The notes below the pieces were generated by a model. It worked only from the letters and a program-made list of their open reading frames with translations. It was not told the DNA's origin and searched no databases. 64,000 bases of DNA, taken from positions 152,662 through 216,661 of the forward strand of contig QAOA01005205.1 of the NCBI GenBank assembly GCA_003255065.1, given 5' to 3'. A program made the position numbers and the translations under genes. Positions 23,256 through 35,469 of the stretch are shown in pieces. Within the stretch, counting starts at the first letter, position 1; every line of letters begins with the position of its first letter. This DNA is from Cercis canadensis (lineage: Eukaryota; Streptophyta; Magnoliopsida; Fabales; Fabaceae).

Positions 23256-23338
23256 TTAGCAAACACAAATTCAACAAGTTTTAGCAAACATAAATTCAAC
23301 AAGTTTTAGCAAACATAAATTCAACAAGTTTTAGCAAA
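23256..23338. repeat. 25-bp tandem repeat, about 3.3 copies
   Basis: Units start at 23256, 23281, 23306 and (partial) 23331. The unit begins TTAGCAAACATAAATTCAAC. The copies are nearly identical, so expansion is recent. There are no spacers, so this is not CRISPR-like. Confidence 0.9.
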
Positions 23339-24345
23339 TTACAACCAATCAAGCATTCTTCTTTAGCAAGGACAAGCATTAAATACAAAAAAATGTAAAG
23401 TCGTAGGAAAGTTTCTAGTGGGACAGGCTACAACCTTTGACTGCTGTGTGAACCACTTTTTGACAAATGCAAAGCAAAGAATCACTGTGTCTGTTTCTTT
23501 CTTACCTATCCATGTTGATGTTCTTTCTTTGTGCAAGTTGTCAATCCAAGTATGGATTGTGTCGGTTCTGTTCTTATTCCGTAAGAGAGGAGATATAATC
23601 TTGAGTGAACATGGATTTGACTTTTCTATCAGAATTTCAGCCCTTTCTTGACGAAAAAGGTCTCTATATATTAGGAGTGGACCCACTAGCCTTTTCTTCC
23701 CCAACGTATACCCTACTCTGTTGCTTTTCAAACAAGATAGGCGGGGGCAATTAAAAGGGACAAATATTACTGCGTGCTTGACTTCAGCCTCATTTTAATT
23801 ATATAAAAAAATTTAAATTATATTATATAGATAATACCAATTTAATACACAATTAATGAGTATTTAAGTATTTTTAAGGAGGCATCTTAAGTATTTTGTA
23901 TTTCATTATAAAAGTATCGAATTCAAATTTCATTAAAAGCAGGTGAAGTAAAAGTTTTGAAGCATGTACCAAGATAGACTACCCTTGTTGCATAGCCTCC
24001 AATAAATAAATATTCAGGTGACACTACTCAAGAAATTCGCTAAAAAAATTATTTACACACTACTTAAATACATTATGTATCAAATTTTATTTTATTTTTG
24101 TATATAGAAGTTTTTGGATAAAGAGAGATTAATCTCATTTCAAGATTAAGGTATGCTATAAGTCTAAACAAAGACTTCTAATAATACTAACAGATTGTCT
24201 ATAAAAAAAAAAGGCTGCTAATAGTAACATTTGAACTTATGCTTTATAAGCAAATTGCTTCGATTCTTACTGAACCAACTCTCAATAGCTATGCATCAAA
24301 TTTTATACTAACAATGAATTAAACAATAAGGTTCTAATTTATATT
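23339..24345. other. Intergenic DNA, nothing firm
   Basis: A minus-strand frame of 122 codons (23363-23731) overlaps a plus-strand frame. It shows no domain I recognise, so it is not called as a gene. A SINE-like scrap lies near 23900-23985. Confidence 0.4.
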
Positions 24346-24346
24346 T

Positions 24347-24545
24347 TATTTTTTGGTTTCTCATCGATGTCCGGGCTTTGCCCCGATTAATTCGGTTTCG
24401 AGCTGGAAATAACCACAAAGGTGGTAAAACTCTCATAACAGATACAACTGCATACTTAAGGGCTCGAACCCGAGACCCTTAATTAAACTAGAACATTCCT
24501 TTATCAGATAATCTACACACTTGTTGGTAACAATAAGCTCTATTT
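24347..24545 (-). mobile_element. tRNA-derived SINE-like element
   Basis: On minus the sequence has a good Pol III B box within TCTCGGGTTCGAGCCC (24460-24475). It has a weak A-box-like block upstream and a GC-richer body containing GGGGCAAAGCCCGGACATCG. This departs clearly from the AT-rich surroundings. The arrangement fits a plant SINE whose end lies near 24347. No flanking duplication was confirmed, and it does not fold as an intact tRNA by eye. Confidence 0.5.
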
Positions 24546-26930
24546 GCAATATATGCATCTAAATTAGTAAAATTCTATAGGATTCTCTTAAACATTTCTT
24601 GTATTAAAAAATTGCAAACATATCGACTATGGCCTCATTACCATCGGACCCACATATTGGTATTCTGATTAAATTTCAATACACCGATGACCGAAATATA
24701 GTGAATGTCATTATTCAAGCGGAAAAAACTGTGGTGTAGATACCAACTACACAGGTAGTCAACATTTTCCATCAACGGTCGGGCCTGTGATTGAGCATTC
24801 AATGGTGGCTGCATGTGGGTGTGACTTATGAGACTTCTTTTTTCCTTTGATTAGTGATGATTTTTGGAATTTCTAAATGAAAGCTCATTAACAACATTAT
24901 TAGTATAATTAGGTAACTTCGGTTTGTACTTTGGATAATTGTGCAATTACTATTTTGTACCTTTGTCAACTTAATTCCAACCAAATTACGTGAGTTATTG
25001 TGCAACCAAAAGAAGTATGTGAGTTATTAATGCTTTTTATCTTTTTGGTTCAAGAAGTTGCAAATGATTGAGTGTGTAGAACAACCATCATTAAAACTTA
25101 AAACTTGTATCATTGCATAACGTTATCTTTCAACATTTTTTTTAAACTCACGAACTAGAGCATGACCCTAACTTTTGAATGGAGTCAGACTTGTCAAATT
25201 TGAATTTCACTGTCGAAGCACTCACAATTGTAATTTTGTGTGAAGAGCCTTTTGAAACTCTCATTTTGTCAATGAGAGGTCTCGAACACAAAACACTCTT
25301 CTTGTAATGAGAGCCTTGTGACTAACTGATCTATAATTTATTTGGTATTTTTCAACATTTTTAGTAACAACTATTTTATTTTCTTTTAAGGAAAAATTTT
25401 CTTTCAATATATATTTCATTTTCTTAACAAGAATAATATAAATTATCACACATTTGCTTTTATTAAATGCAATTATCATCTAATCCAAATTTTAAAAATT
25501 TCTACAATCAAAAAAAAGAATTAATTTTCCTTTGATCTTTCATTTCAAAGTTTATTCAATCCTTAATTATTTTGAGAAAAATATTAAGTAATCAAAATCT
25601 TATTATCAAAATTACTGTCAGAATAATATAGATTCATAATCATCTTTGGATAAACAAGAGTAACTTATTTTTCATTCACAAAACTCCTTTTATCTATGCT
25701 TGATAAGTTTTTTTTTTTTAAAGAAAAAATGCTTAATGAGATTTGAATCTCAAATTTTTATAAATAAAATAATTAATGTCTCAATTAATAGTGTCACTTT
25801 CAAGATTGCTTTCATCCTTTTTCCTTTATGAGATGAACAATTGATCCTTAATATAAGATTGTATAATAAAAACTAAATAAATAAAAGGGTACTTTTCTCA
25901 GCACCCTGCAAAATTGGGCATTAAAGAGAGCTCCCTTTCAAAATGGGACATCACAGAATCATGTGTGCCTTTACTTGACCCTTGTGATGAAATTCAAATA
26001 TGATAGCTGAGCATTTTAGACCAGTGCATTAATTGTCCAAATTGTAAGAACCACATGCTTCATAGTTCATAACTATAGGTCAAGCCCTAGTCTTTCTTAG
26101 AAATGCTAGCACAAATTCCTTACATATTATGTGACGTAATGTGTAATTTTTTTTTTTTTTTTTGTACTCTAAAAATATAGAAACTAGTTAGACTGTACCA
26201 AAACTAAAGGCAAGATTCATATAAATGTTTTACTAATAGATTCTTATGGCCTTGAACCCAAGTACATTAAACAAAAAATTAGACCAAATTTCATAATTAT
26301 AAGTAATGAAATGCATAAAATAATTAAGTAATTCAAGGTATTCATTTTTTTTTATGAGTAACTTTTTTAATTCCATACACTATAAAATCTAATTTAAATT
26401 GTTTAAAATTCTTTTTGACCATTTCATTACTTTTATATTTAGTTTCTCTCACAAAAGTAATATTTTATGAAATTGTTGGAATTATATAGAGTTTATATTT
26501 TTAATGATTTTTTTTTAGAAAAAAAAAGCAAAAAAATAACTCGAGTCATGAGGCTGACGTGCCGGCCCAACCTGGTCTATCACATATCAAGCCAGGCCGA
26601 CGTGTATGACAATGATTGATGTGTAAGTAGCATTAGTACATTATTCAATTATAAAAACAACATCATTATTAATAGATCGCCACCTCATTCTACAAACTCT
26701 CCCATTTTAAAATTGGACCAAATGCTTCAGTACATAATTAAAAATTCTTTTTTAAAAAATGAACAGTGATCGAGACACTTCAACAATTTTCTAGCCAAAC
26801 TTCTCTTGGACCCTGACCCCGAGAGAAAATTCACCAACTACGTTTACTCTCAACTCAGACTCCACTCAACCTCAATAAAGAATCAAACCAGTTTTCAGCA
26901 CATTTTCATTGAATTTCAATCCATTTCATG
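24546..26930. other. Intergenic DNA upstream of the ATL gene
   Basis: No gene supported. The part near 26520-26620 contains partly inverted GC-rich phrases (GACGTGCCGGCCCAACCTGG against CCAGGCCGACGTG). These may be promoter structure or a repeat remnant. Confidence 0.4.
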
Positions 26931-27255
26931 TCCCCCTCATTTAAAAGCGCCCCTGGGTTTCTCTCTTCTTCTTCCATCTTCCATCACTCTTCTGTTCTCT
27001 CTTCTTCAACTCAAAACCACCTCTTTTCTCTGTTTGACAATGACCCTCTAAGGCTCTAACTCTCTCTCCGCACCCATTTCTCTGTTTGGTGAAATTCATG
27101 ACCAACCCATAATAGGCAAACACAGATTTTCCAGGAAAGTACCCTTTTTTTTCCCTCTCTGGTTTCGGGCTCTTTCAGTTTACCTCTTGATGTATCATAT
27201 CACTGTTCAAGATCTAAGAAAACCCATTTCTCTGCATTCTTTGTAACATCTGGTA
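26931..27255 (+). promoter_or_regulatory. CT-rich 5' leader of the ATL gene
   Basis: Pyrimidine-rich sequence (TCTTCTTCTTCC, TCTCTCTCCGC) directly precedes the ATL start codon and is typical of plant core promoters and 5' UTRs. A transcription start somewhere near 26930-27000 is inferred. The small open frames here are not proteins. Confidence 0.45.
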
Positions 27256-28317
27256 ATGGATCTTGCAACCAATAGATACTTGATCCATGTCTCCTCACAT
27301 GGGTCACAAGCCCTGTCTCCCATTACAAATCCAGCAAGCTCAATCTTCCATCCTCATTTGCATTCTTCTTCTACCAGCTTTCCCATTATAGCCATTGCTG
27401 TAATAGGTATAATTGCCACAGCTTTCTTGCTTGTGAGTTATTATATCTTTGTGATCAAATGCTGTCTCAATTGGCACCGTATTGATCTTCTAAGACGGTT
27501 TTCACCATCACTCCGCCGCGAAGAGCCACCGGGGATTTACTCTCCGGGGACGGAGCTCCGGGGACTCGACGAGGCTGTGATTAGATTAATTCCAGTAATT
27601 CAATACAAGACAGAGGAAAACAGAGACATTTGTGAGTGTTCGGTTTGCTTGAATGAGTTTCAAGAGGATGAGAAACTGAGAATGATACCAAATTGTGGCC
27701 ATTTTTTCCACATTGATTGCATAGATGTTTGGCTTCAAAACAATGCCAATTGCCCACTTTGCAGGACAAGCATTTCCTTCACAAACAGGTTCCAAATTGA
27801 TCAGATTCTCAATCCAAGACCTTCAACCCAAGATAGGGGACGCCCTTATAGTGAAAATCTCATTGGTGGGGATGAAGATTTTGTGGTGATTGAATTGGGA
27901 AATCATCTTGATAGAGAACAAAACTTGCATGGAACACAAGAGAGAGCCAATGTATTGGAGTTACCAACAACAAGGCTTCCTATTAGCCCTTCACCAAGGA
28001 AATTGGAGCAGAGGATTGGGCAGAAGAAAGCAAGTAAGTTGCACAAAGTGACAAGCATGGGTGATGAGTGTATTGATATTAGAGCAAAAGATGATCAATT
28101 TTCAGTTCAACCCATTAGAAGGTCTTTCTCTATGGACTCCTCAGGGGACAGACAATTCTATTTGGCAGTTCAAGAGGCTTTGCAGCAGCAGAACAGGCAA
28201 GTCAATGAGCTTGGCTCCATTGAAGGGTGTAGTGGTAGAGTTAAAAGATCATTCTTTTCATTTGGACATGGTAGTAGATCTAGAAGTGCAGTGTTACCTG
28301 TTTATTTGGACCCATAG
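27256..28317 (+). CDS. RING-H2 E3 ubiquitin ligase, ATL1/ATL16-like
   Basis: An intronless gene encodes 353 residues with full ATL architecture. One hydrophobic segment at about 43-67 anchors it in a membrane. A basic stretch is followed by the GLD motif at 103-105 (RGLDEAVIRLIP). The RING-H2 finger uses C128, C131, C147, H149, H152, C155, C166 and C169 to bind two zinc ions, with the WLQ tryptophan (W159) that contacts E2 enzymes. The protein should transfer ubiquitin from an E2 to unknown substrates at a membrane. The C-terminal half (180-353) is polar and probably disordered. RING and flanking sequence (IPNCGHFFHIDCIDVWLQ) resemble ATL1 and ATL16 most closely. The absence of introns is normal for this family. 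Substrates cannot be inferred. Confidence 0.94.
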   Translation: MDLATNRYLIHVSSHGSQALSPITNPASSIFHPHLHSSSTSFPIIAIAVIGIIATAFLLVSYYIFVIKCCLNWHRIDLLRRFSPSLRREEPPGIYSPGTELRGLDEAVIRLIPVIQYKTEENRDICECSVCLNEFQEDEKLRMIPNCGHFFHIDCIDVWLQNNANCPLCRTSISFTNRFQIDQILNPRPSTQDRGRPYSENLIGGDEDFVVIELGNHLDREQNLHGTQERANVLELPTTRLPISPSPRKLEQRIGQKKASKLHKVTSMGDECIDIRAKDDQFSVQPIRRSFSMDSSGDRQFYLAVQEALQQQNRQVNELGSIEGCSGRVKRSFFSFGHGSRSRSAVLPVYLDP

Positions 28318-30640
28318 AACCTCTTTTCTCCCCCTCCCATATCCCTTCTAGGTACCCTTTTCTTTTAACTTTGTATGTTTGCAAAATTCTTAGAATTTTT
28401 GTGAAATAGATATCTTAGATGTATCAATAGGGCATAGGATTGTATGACACAGAAAGATTCAATTGGATTTAATTTTAATTTGGAACCACAATTTTCTGTT
28501 TGATATTTGTGAGTTCATAATTGGGTCAAGAGCTGGCCCAGTTTGTTTTCAAATGGCTTGAAGCTATGATTATGAGCATCATTGCTGAAATCACCACTTT
28601 TAGCTTTTTGAAGGAAAAAAAAAAGAGAGAACCTTTTCCCACCATGGATCAATTAAATTAGCCAATGTCTTATTCTACGAAATGTGAAAAGGAAGATAGG
28701 GAAATCTAGCTTTAAAGAAAAAGTATTAGTGGGAAATAAATGGAGAAGTAGACCATTTACCTAAAAGGAGAATCCAAGGGTTGATAATGGCCTCAAATTG
28801 AATCCAAAAGCAAGAGAGGGGTCCTTTTTCATTAATAATATCATATACAACCACCTTTAAATTTTACATAGTCCAACGATACTTCCCTTAATTTTAAGAA
28901 TCAGAAAATTTGATGTCAGGATTCAAACCCTTTCCTAGTTCATTCTCCTAACACGTTGTTCTTTGTGCAAACAAAAAAAATCATATGATGCTCTTTTGTG
29001 TTGGGTTGGGATGCTGGTAGATAGAAGGAAAAGTCTTGTCATATTTGGTTGGTTTGATGATGCTCTCTTGTTCCATGGCTTCGTTTGTTTCCAGCTTGTA
29101 AACATCAATTATTAATTTGTTCTTAAAATATTCTATGATCTCCAATGAAACATTAGTCAATTTATTAGGTAGTTCATCATTGGTTAGCATTATTTTCCCA
29201 AACCCAAAATCTGTCTACACTTAATTCTTTCTTTCATATTCAATGAGACAGAGTCAACTCTGTTATTTTTCAATGTTTCTTTTCCCCACCCTTTACCTTT
29301 CATAGTAATAATAATGATGAAGCAGAGGAAATTTGTCCCAAGCATGAGGTTATGGGTATGGACTGTGTTCTTGGCCATGTGCATATAAGAATGGGCACAA
29401 GACTACAAGATCTGTTGCATGCTTTGGGAGCCCATGAGATGTTGGCCTCATTCTTGTCAAAACTCGAAACGGAAAATAAAACAAGAAGTTTGGAGAAGCT
29501 ATACCAAAATCATGTTTCTCAAGAAGAGGAAAAATAAACTTGAAAAAGCACTTGCAAGAAAGCTTTTAATAACTAATCCAAACACACTTTTAGTACTCTT
29601 ATCTGCTGCAAACAAACTTGCCCTATATTGTGGTGCTCTTTCGTAGAACGCAACATGTAGATATTACCATATTGGTAAGAAAAACTTCAGCAAAGTAGAT
29701 CCAACAAAGCATGTTTTAACAAAAGAATTTTAGTTGACATTTCAACAAAGTTTTGATTTCTACTCTTAGCTCCATTCCATTAAGAACACAGAGAAACAAA
29801 GCAGGAATCAGTTGGTGTATATAGTGGCGTCAGGAAAAACTAGCAAACACATGGAGAACTATGGGGCCCCTTTCTAAAATACTTAAGATCTTCATATCTT
29901 AGTTGATTCAAAGGGTTAACTAGAATCAAATGACTTGTAGTTAAGTGATATTGAAGTTGTTCTTAAGATTTGTGTGTTCTGTGTTCGAATCCAAAATCGT
30001 AACTAAATTATTAGAAAAAAAAAAAAGGGCTAACTAGAAGTCTAGAACACTCAATTGAGCAAGTATAGCTCTTATTACTCCACTCCCTTGACTTATTTTT
30101 CTCCATTTTCCCCCATGAACTCTACTTCCTTGACTTGCGAGAAATCTCTTAGGTTGACATGGTTCTTTATAATGTTGTAGCATTAGCAAGAGAGAAAGAG
30201 ACAGACACTAGTTATTCCAAGTACAATCCATGTCTACATCTCTGCACTTGTCTTCAATTTTTTTTTTTTTTTTTTTAAATCATATGATTTTTTGATTAGA
30301 TAAATAGAGTTGAATTTTCTGGTTGACGATACGAGAGCATAGGGATTCAAATATGATATGCTGTGTGTGAATCATATGATTAGAGTAACACTACTTGTAT
30401 ATTAAATAAGTCCAAGTTCACATTACTATAAATTATACTGTTGACATAATTTAAGCTTGATTAAACTTATACCAAGTGCCACCTGAGCTAATATATTACG
30501 TGAGTCTAACTAATATACAAATAACATTATTCTATCAATTATTTTTAACTGTTCGCATACAAGTGGACTTCTCTATCACAAACCAGTTCTCATAAATAAA
30601 CAATTTTTTTTTTTTTAAATTGTGGAGTGCTAGAACTTAG
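28318..30640. other. ATL 3' UTR and intergenic DNA
   Basis: The first few hundred bases should hold the ATL 3' UTR. Beyond that I see only short frames without recognisable features and AT-rich repeats, including a diverged copy of a dispersed motif at 29940-30005. Confidence 0.4.
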
Positions 30641-30644
30641 CATA

Positions 30645-30905
30645 AAAGACCTGAAGATGTTAAAAGAAAGTATATTTTAAATATGTGCTTGCTACAAGTG
30701 AAAAATGACCAAAATACTCTTGTATTATATGATTATTTCGTTTATATATAAACATGATAATCACATAAATAAATAGAATAATTACATAATTTATACATAA
30801 TAATCACATATATAAAAAAATAACCACACAGTGTTTTAGCAATTTGAAAGCACCTACTTAAAAGATATTTTTTTTTAGCACCATTAAATTTTTTATGCTA
30901 AGTTG
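30645..30905. mobile_element. Small MITE-like element related to 47745-48005 and 62650-63005
   Basis: The ends carry loosely inverted phrases (AAGTATATTTTAAATATGTG on the left, CACCTACTTAAAAGATAT on the right). The centre has repeated ATAATCACAT / ATTATTTC blocks also seen in the two related elements. No protein is encoded. Confidence 0.4.
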
Positions 30906-31261
30906 TAACACCAAATAATAATAAACTCTCATATTTGGGTTTATCCTAAATGTCTAGATAAGGAAACTGATAAGGTGGGGGAGGATACAATGAGTCTAAA
31001 CTCGTAAATTGCAGAGTGAAATGTGTCCAGATAACATGAAATAGAAAAAGAACAAAAAAATAATTAGGTGAGGCCCAATAGACCCAATTCTAAATGGGCC
31101 ACCATATTAAGATCCCAGCCCAATTGAAATAGAGTTAAATGAGCTGGTCCATTTTCAATCACCTCATGCCCCCTCTTGGTCAAGGATATCTAAATGGAAA
31201 TGACCCAAAGATTTGAAAATCCTAGAGTGTCCAATAATGTGCACTAAGCTGAGAAGATACC

Positions 31262-31438
31262 ATCCGGGAAAAGATTCAGTCATGTTAATTTGAGTCATGT
31301 TGCTTAAATTTAAGCCGTCTATTCCATTTAAGGTCATTTCAACCATTAAAACACATTAATATTTAATGGTTGAAATGAGTTTTAATGGAATGGATGGCTC
31401 AGATCTGAGCAACATGACTCAAGTGACATGACCGGATC
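31262..31438. repeat. Near-perfect fold-back (hairpin) element
   Basis: The left arm 31262-31349 and right arm 31363-31438 are inverted copies separated by about 13 bases (ACACATTAATAT core). Conserved pairs include GAGTCATGTTGCT against AGCAACATGACTC and TCATTTCAACCATTAA against TTAATGGTTGAAATGA. The arms differ by several substitutions and a small indel. A transcript would form a long hairpin. It is a MITE or a hairpin RNA source; nothing coding is present. Confidence 0.75.
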
Positions 31439-32260
31439 CAAATCCGATACAATCCTTGTAGGTGAAGCAATGATGGATGTGGAGGGTGACGATTGAAAGA
31501 CAAAGCTGAGGGATAGATGATGCATGCATGAGAGAGGGAGAGAGAATTATGTGGGTGGCGGTGGAAGTGAGGTACAATGGAAAGTGGTTTCTTATGCTTA
31601 TGTTAAAATTCCCTTTTATTTTGTGTTAATTTTTTTTTATTAAAAGTTTACACAATAAAAAATATTTTTTCTTTTTTTATAATCTCATCTCACTTAAATT
31701 TAATAATATATAGCTAATTTTTTTTTAAGAAATAGATCTAGTTTAGTGGGATGTACTTCTTATCATAAAGTTAATATTTTTTACTCCCTTAGTCAATTCA
31801 AATATCTTTAATTACAATTAACATTGGTATTTACAGTACAAGTAAAAAAAAATATATATATAATCAATTTTTTTACTCAAAATTTTATTTATATATCTTC
31901 AAAAAAAAAAATACCAAATGAATAAATGAAAATGAAACAGGCCATTAACTTTCATTTTATATTTTTTTTTTGGTTATACTACGTAATTTTTAATAGGGTT
32001 TAATTCTATATTCAAAAAAATATAAAAATACCAAGAATGTAAAAAAAAATAAAAATCACACACCTAGTAAGTTGAACAAGGCCTCGACTCCTGAAAGAAG
32101 AGTGATTACTATTAGTATTACCCATCCTTCACGTTCCTATGAAACAGTCTTTAAAGAAGTGAAGAGATATATGCATAAAGAAACTCAAAAACTTCAAACG
32201 GATGTCCCGAAGATATATATTAAAAAAAATTAAAATTTAAATGAAAATTTCACTATAGTT
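31439..32260. other. Promoter-side region of ATG9
   Basis: AT-rich non-coding sequence with GA-rich repeats near 31530-31550 and A/T runs. No specific site was identified. Confidence 0.35.
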
Positions 32261-32261
32261 T

Positions 32262-32511
32262 CTTCTTCCTCCACGCTTCCAAACCCTCTTATTCTCTTGC
32301 TTTTCCTTCTCTTCTTCTCCGCTTTAACTCTTCTTATTGCTTCCGCTTCTCGGATTAACCTCAACCTTCTCCCAACGATCATCGCCTTCTAAATTCTTCT
32401 ACTTTCAGTATATTTCGCCCGAATTCTGTAACTGGGTATCTATAAATTCCCGTAATTTGGCTGTTAGTGACCCATTATCTAACACCTTCTGTATTTTCTG
32501 CTTAGTCAAAG
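32262..32511 (+). other. Proposed non-coding first exon (5' UTR) of ATG9
   Basis: A CT-rich stretch (TTCTTCTTCCTCCACGC...) looks like a plant transcription start and leader. It ends at a consensus donor, TCAAAG followed by GTAATT at 32512. The first coding exon of ATG9 is preceded by an acceptor at 35394-35396 (TTGTATTTAG), which would give a 2.9-kb leader intron. Long 5' UTR introns are common in plants and often raise expression. The exact start and junctions need RNA data. Confidence 0.5.
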
Positions 32512-34656
32512 GTAATTTTTTTTCCTCTCTGTAGTTGTCGTAATTGTATGTTCTTTTGAAATCCTCATTTTATGCTAAAATTCGAATGTTTTGTGTTGTT
32601 TTGTTGATATGAAATAACGGGCTTGGATGGTTCTATAATAGCTTTATCTGATTCTTGTTTCGTGGGGTTACTTTTAGTCGCCAAAGATAGCTTCTTTCTC
32701 GATCACTTTTTCTTATAAGTGTCAATCAGTAATCATTCATGCTATAGTGATCGTTCCTATTTTGGACTACAATGTTACGTAATGCATTCACACTTTAATG
32801 CCTCATAAAATTTGTCAGTCAAATTATGATTGTAGAGTTCTGTCTTCTGGGCAAAAGGGATTAGTGTATTTCAGCTCGCCTCACCTGCAACAAAGAAATA
32901 ATCTTTTCTTGCTATATAGATAGAAACTTGTAGTTGGATATTCTCTCGATGTGCAGGCTCTGTTCAAGTGTTGCATTGCCTTGTTATACTTGGGCATTGA
33001 AACAAAAACTTTTTCTTGCATTTAATAAGTTTGGTCAATGTTGCTCCGATCATATTCATTTGGGCAATCTTTAACATTTTCCTCTTTCATTATTTGTATA
33101 GTTTGTAATCATTGTTTTTATGAAGGGATTTTGCATAGGAAGCCCTGGTCAAGTGTTTACCACCATATATGTATCTGGTTGACATGTTGTCTTATTAGAA
33201 TTTGCTAGCTGACAAGGCAGGTGTGAAATGTGTAATTATCCTGTCACATTAGAATTGAAGCTAATATTTTTGAAAGTTTTCTAGGAAGGAGGGAGAAAAG
33301 CCAACAACTTTTCCTTTGTCTTGCAGGCTATAGTTTATTGAAAATGTAAAAACTGGGGGAAATCAGGATATAAAATGGAATGGGATTCTCAATTTTCTTG
33401 GGCAGCCTAAAGAGAAAATTCTTAATGAATTGCTAGTGAGGAATACTTTTCCTTGAGCTGTTGAATTAAGGTGGACAGAGATAGGTTTCTAGTATTTGAA
33501 ATTGACACAAAACCTGATTTGTTTAGGCTATTAGAAGAGAAAATTTGATGGAACAGAGTCATGCCATCTACTTGACTCATACTATGCCTCCCAAAGTTGT
33601 GGGTGTTGGATTGTTCAAAACTGATATCAGTGTCATGCAAAGGAGCACTGTGAGCTGCATTTAGCTTCCTTCCATCCATTTTCATTTTGGATATGCTTCT
33701 TGAAACTGGTGTAATGCTGAGATCATATGACTGCACTATAGGTCTCTTGTTTTCCTTTAACCAGGTTTGGAATCTAGGGTTAAGTTTGTGAAGGATCATG
33801 ATGGGATATGATCTGCATGTTTTGGTGGAGAGTGCAGTGTAGATACCAATGGCAATATGTTTTATGTGGCCAACTCCAAGCACTTACATGTACGACTTTG
33901 TTGAGTTGACCGCATTCCTACTCCAATATTATATCTTTTGATCTTTTCTATTGTTCTATTGGAGGCGGTGAGAAAGGGAAAAGGGGGGGAGAATAGGATG
34001 ATAGCTGCATCAGTAACACCTACTATGGAGGTTTTAATCTGTTCTATTGCTTGTGTGTTAATCATTTTTTTGTATTGTTACATTTAAATTCTGTCAGCTG
34101 CAGCAATTGCCAGCATAAACCTATAAACTTTGTTTTTGCTCTCTTTTCTTTAGAAAGTTCACTGGCAATTTGGTTTCTCATAACTCATAGCCATACATTT
34201 TGCAGAAACATTCTTGGGTATGATGATAGGATGGTATTCTACTTCCTCTTTCTCTTCCTCCGCCCCCTAAAACACACAAATATAAATGCTTTGTCTGTAT
34301 ACTTGTATATATGGGGGAGTATAAACATATCTCAATATGTGTTTTTGCTTGGGATATAAAGCTTTATTTAAAATTTTGATAGACACTGCCGTTAATTTGC
34401 AGTAGAATAAAATAACTGGTCCCTGCTTCTCGTGCTATATCAGTATTGCTTGGCTCCTGGTTATTGTTACAGGAGAATTTTCATAACTAATGGAAAAGGT
34501 ATTACTGAAAGCCCCTGCAACATATGATTCTGATATTACTCTATTAATTTATACATTGCTTTGAGTATTACATCTTGTATTTTTGCCTAAATTGATTTCA
34601 TATACTTTATGGGTACAAAATTATCTTTAATATTGTTGCTTATTGAATTATTGATA

Positions 34657-34701
34657 AATAATAATAATAATAATAACAATAATAATAATAATAATAATAA
34701 C
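34657..34701. repeat. AAT trinucleotide microsatellite in ATG9 leader intron
   Basis: About fifteen AAT units with one interruption (AAC). Confidence 0.93.
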
Positions 34702-35469
34702 AAAAGCAACAATAATGATAATAATATGGTTTTCTTTTTATTTAGTTGTATAATAAATTATCCCAGAGAATGTAGGTTTACCAGTTTTATGAACTTCTCA
34801 TTGAAGAGATGATCATGGATATGATTTATTTGTTCCAGTCAAATGTCTGTTTGAAGTTCAAGATAACTTTATCTTGTATGTTTTCATCCTAAATCTTAGA
34901 TTAGCTATTTGGCACACATTGATCCCAAGCTTGAATTCTTCATTACGTGTTTCTTTCTCATCTTTGTTGTCAACGAAGTTGGAGTCATGTATCAATCATA
35001 ATTCAGGCAATTGATGGATCAGTTAGACCAATTGACACTGCTAACAAAATAACATTAATGCAATGATAATGTTTCTTTTTGTTTAAAAATATGCAACTGT
35101 ATACTCTATTCTCTACATTATTTATAAAAATCTGAGTAACAGTTCATAGCTGCTGTGTGGTTTCTGTGGCAAGTGTTATGTGACATTGTTCTAAATACTC
35201 AACAGTCTCATTTTCCTAATTATTCTTTGCTTGACCATGTGCATTATTTTAGTTAAATCTGTGGTGATATTGCACATTCTCATATTACTATATTTTACCC
35301 TCTTTTTTATAATAATTTTCTCAATGTTATCTGAAAATATCTTCCTTTATGTTTGCCTTTTGAAAAATACTAATCTTGACTCTTTCTTGTATTTAGAATA
35401 TTGTCTGGATGATTTAGCTGTTTGGGGTATGGACTGGCTGTTTATGCCTATAGTCCGTGTTTGTGAAAA

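Noticed and set aside
23256-23338. Short regularly spaced repeats considered as a CRISPR array
   Set aside because: Units are directly adjacent with no spacers, and the genome is a plant's.
23363-23731. Minus-strand frame of 122 codons, considered as a small gene
   Set aside because: No domain, signal or splice context recognised, and it overlaps a plus-strand frame; kept only as a note in the region entry.
24440-24545. Possible tRNA gene because of a good B box
   Set aside because: No cloverleaf with acceptor and anticodon stems could be formed by eye; a SINE explains the B box and the following body better.
26806-27123. Short frames ahead of the ATL gene on both strands
   Set aside because: They fall in the CT-rich leader and promoter and show no protein features.
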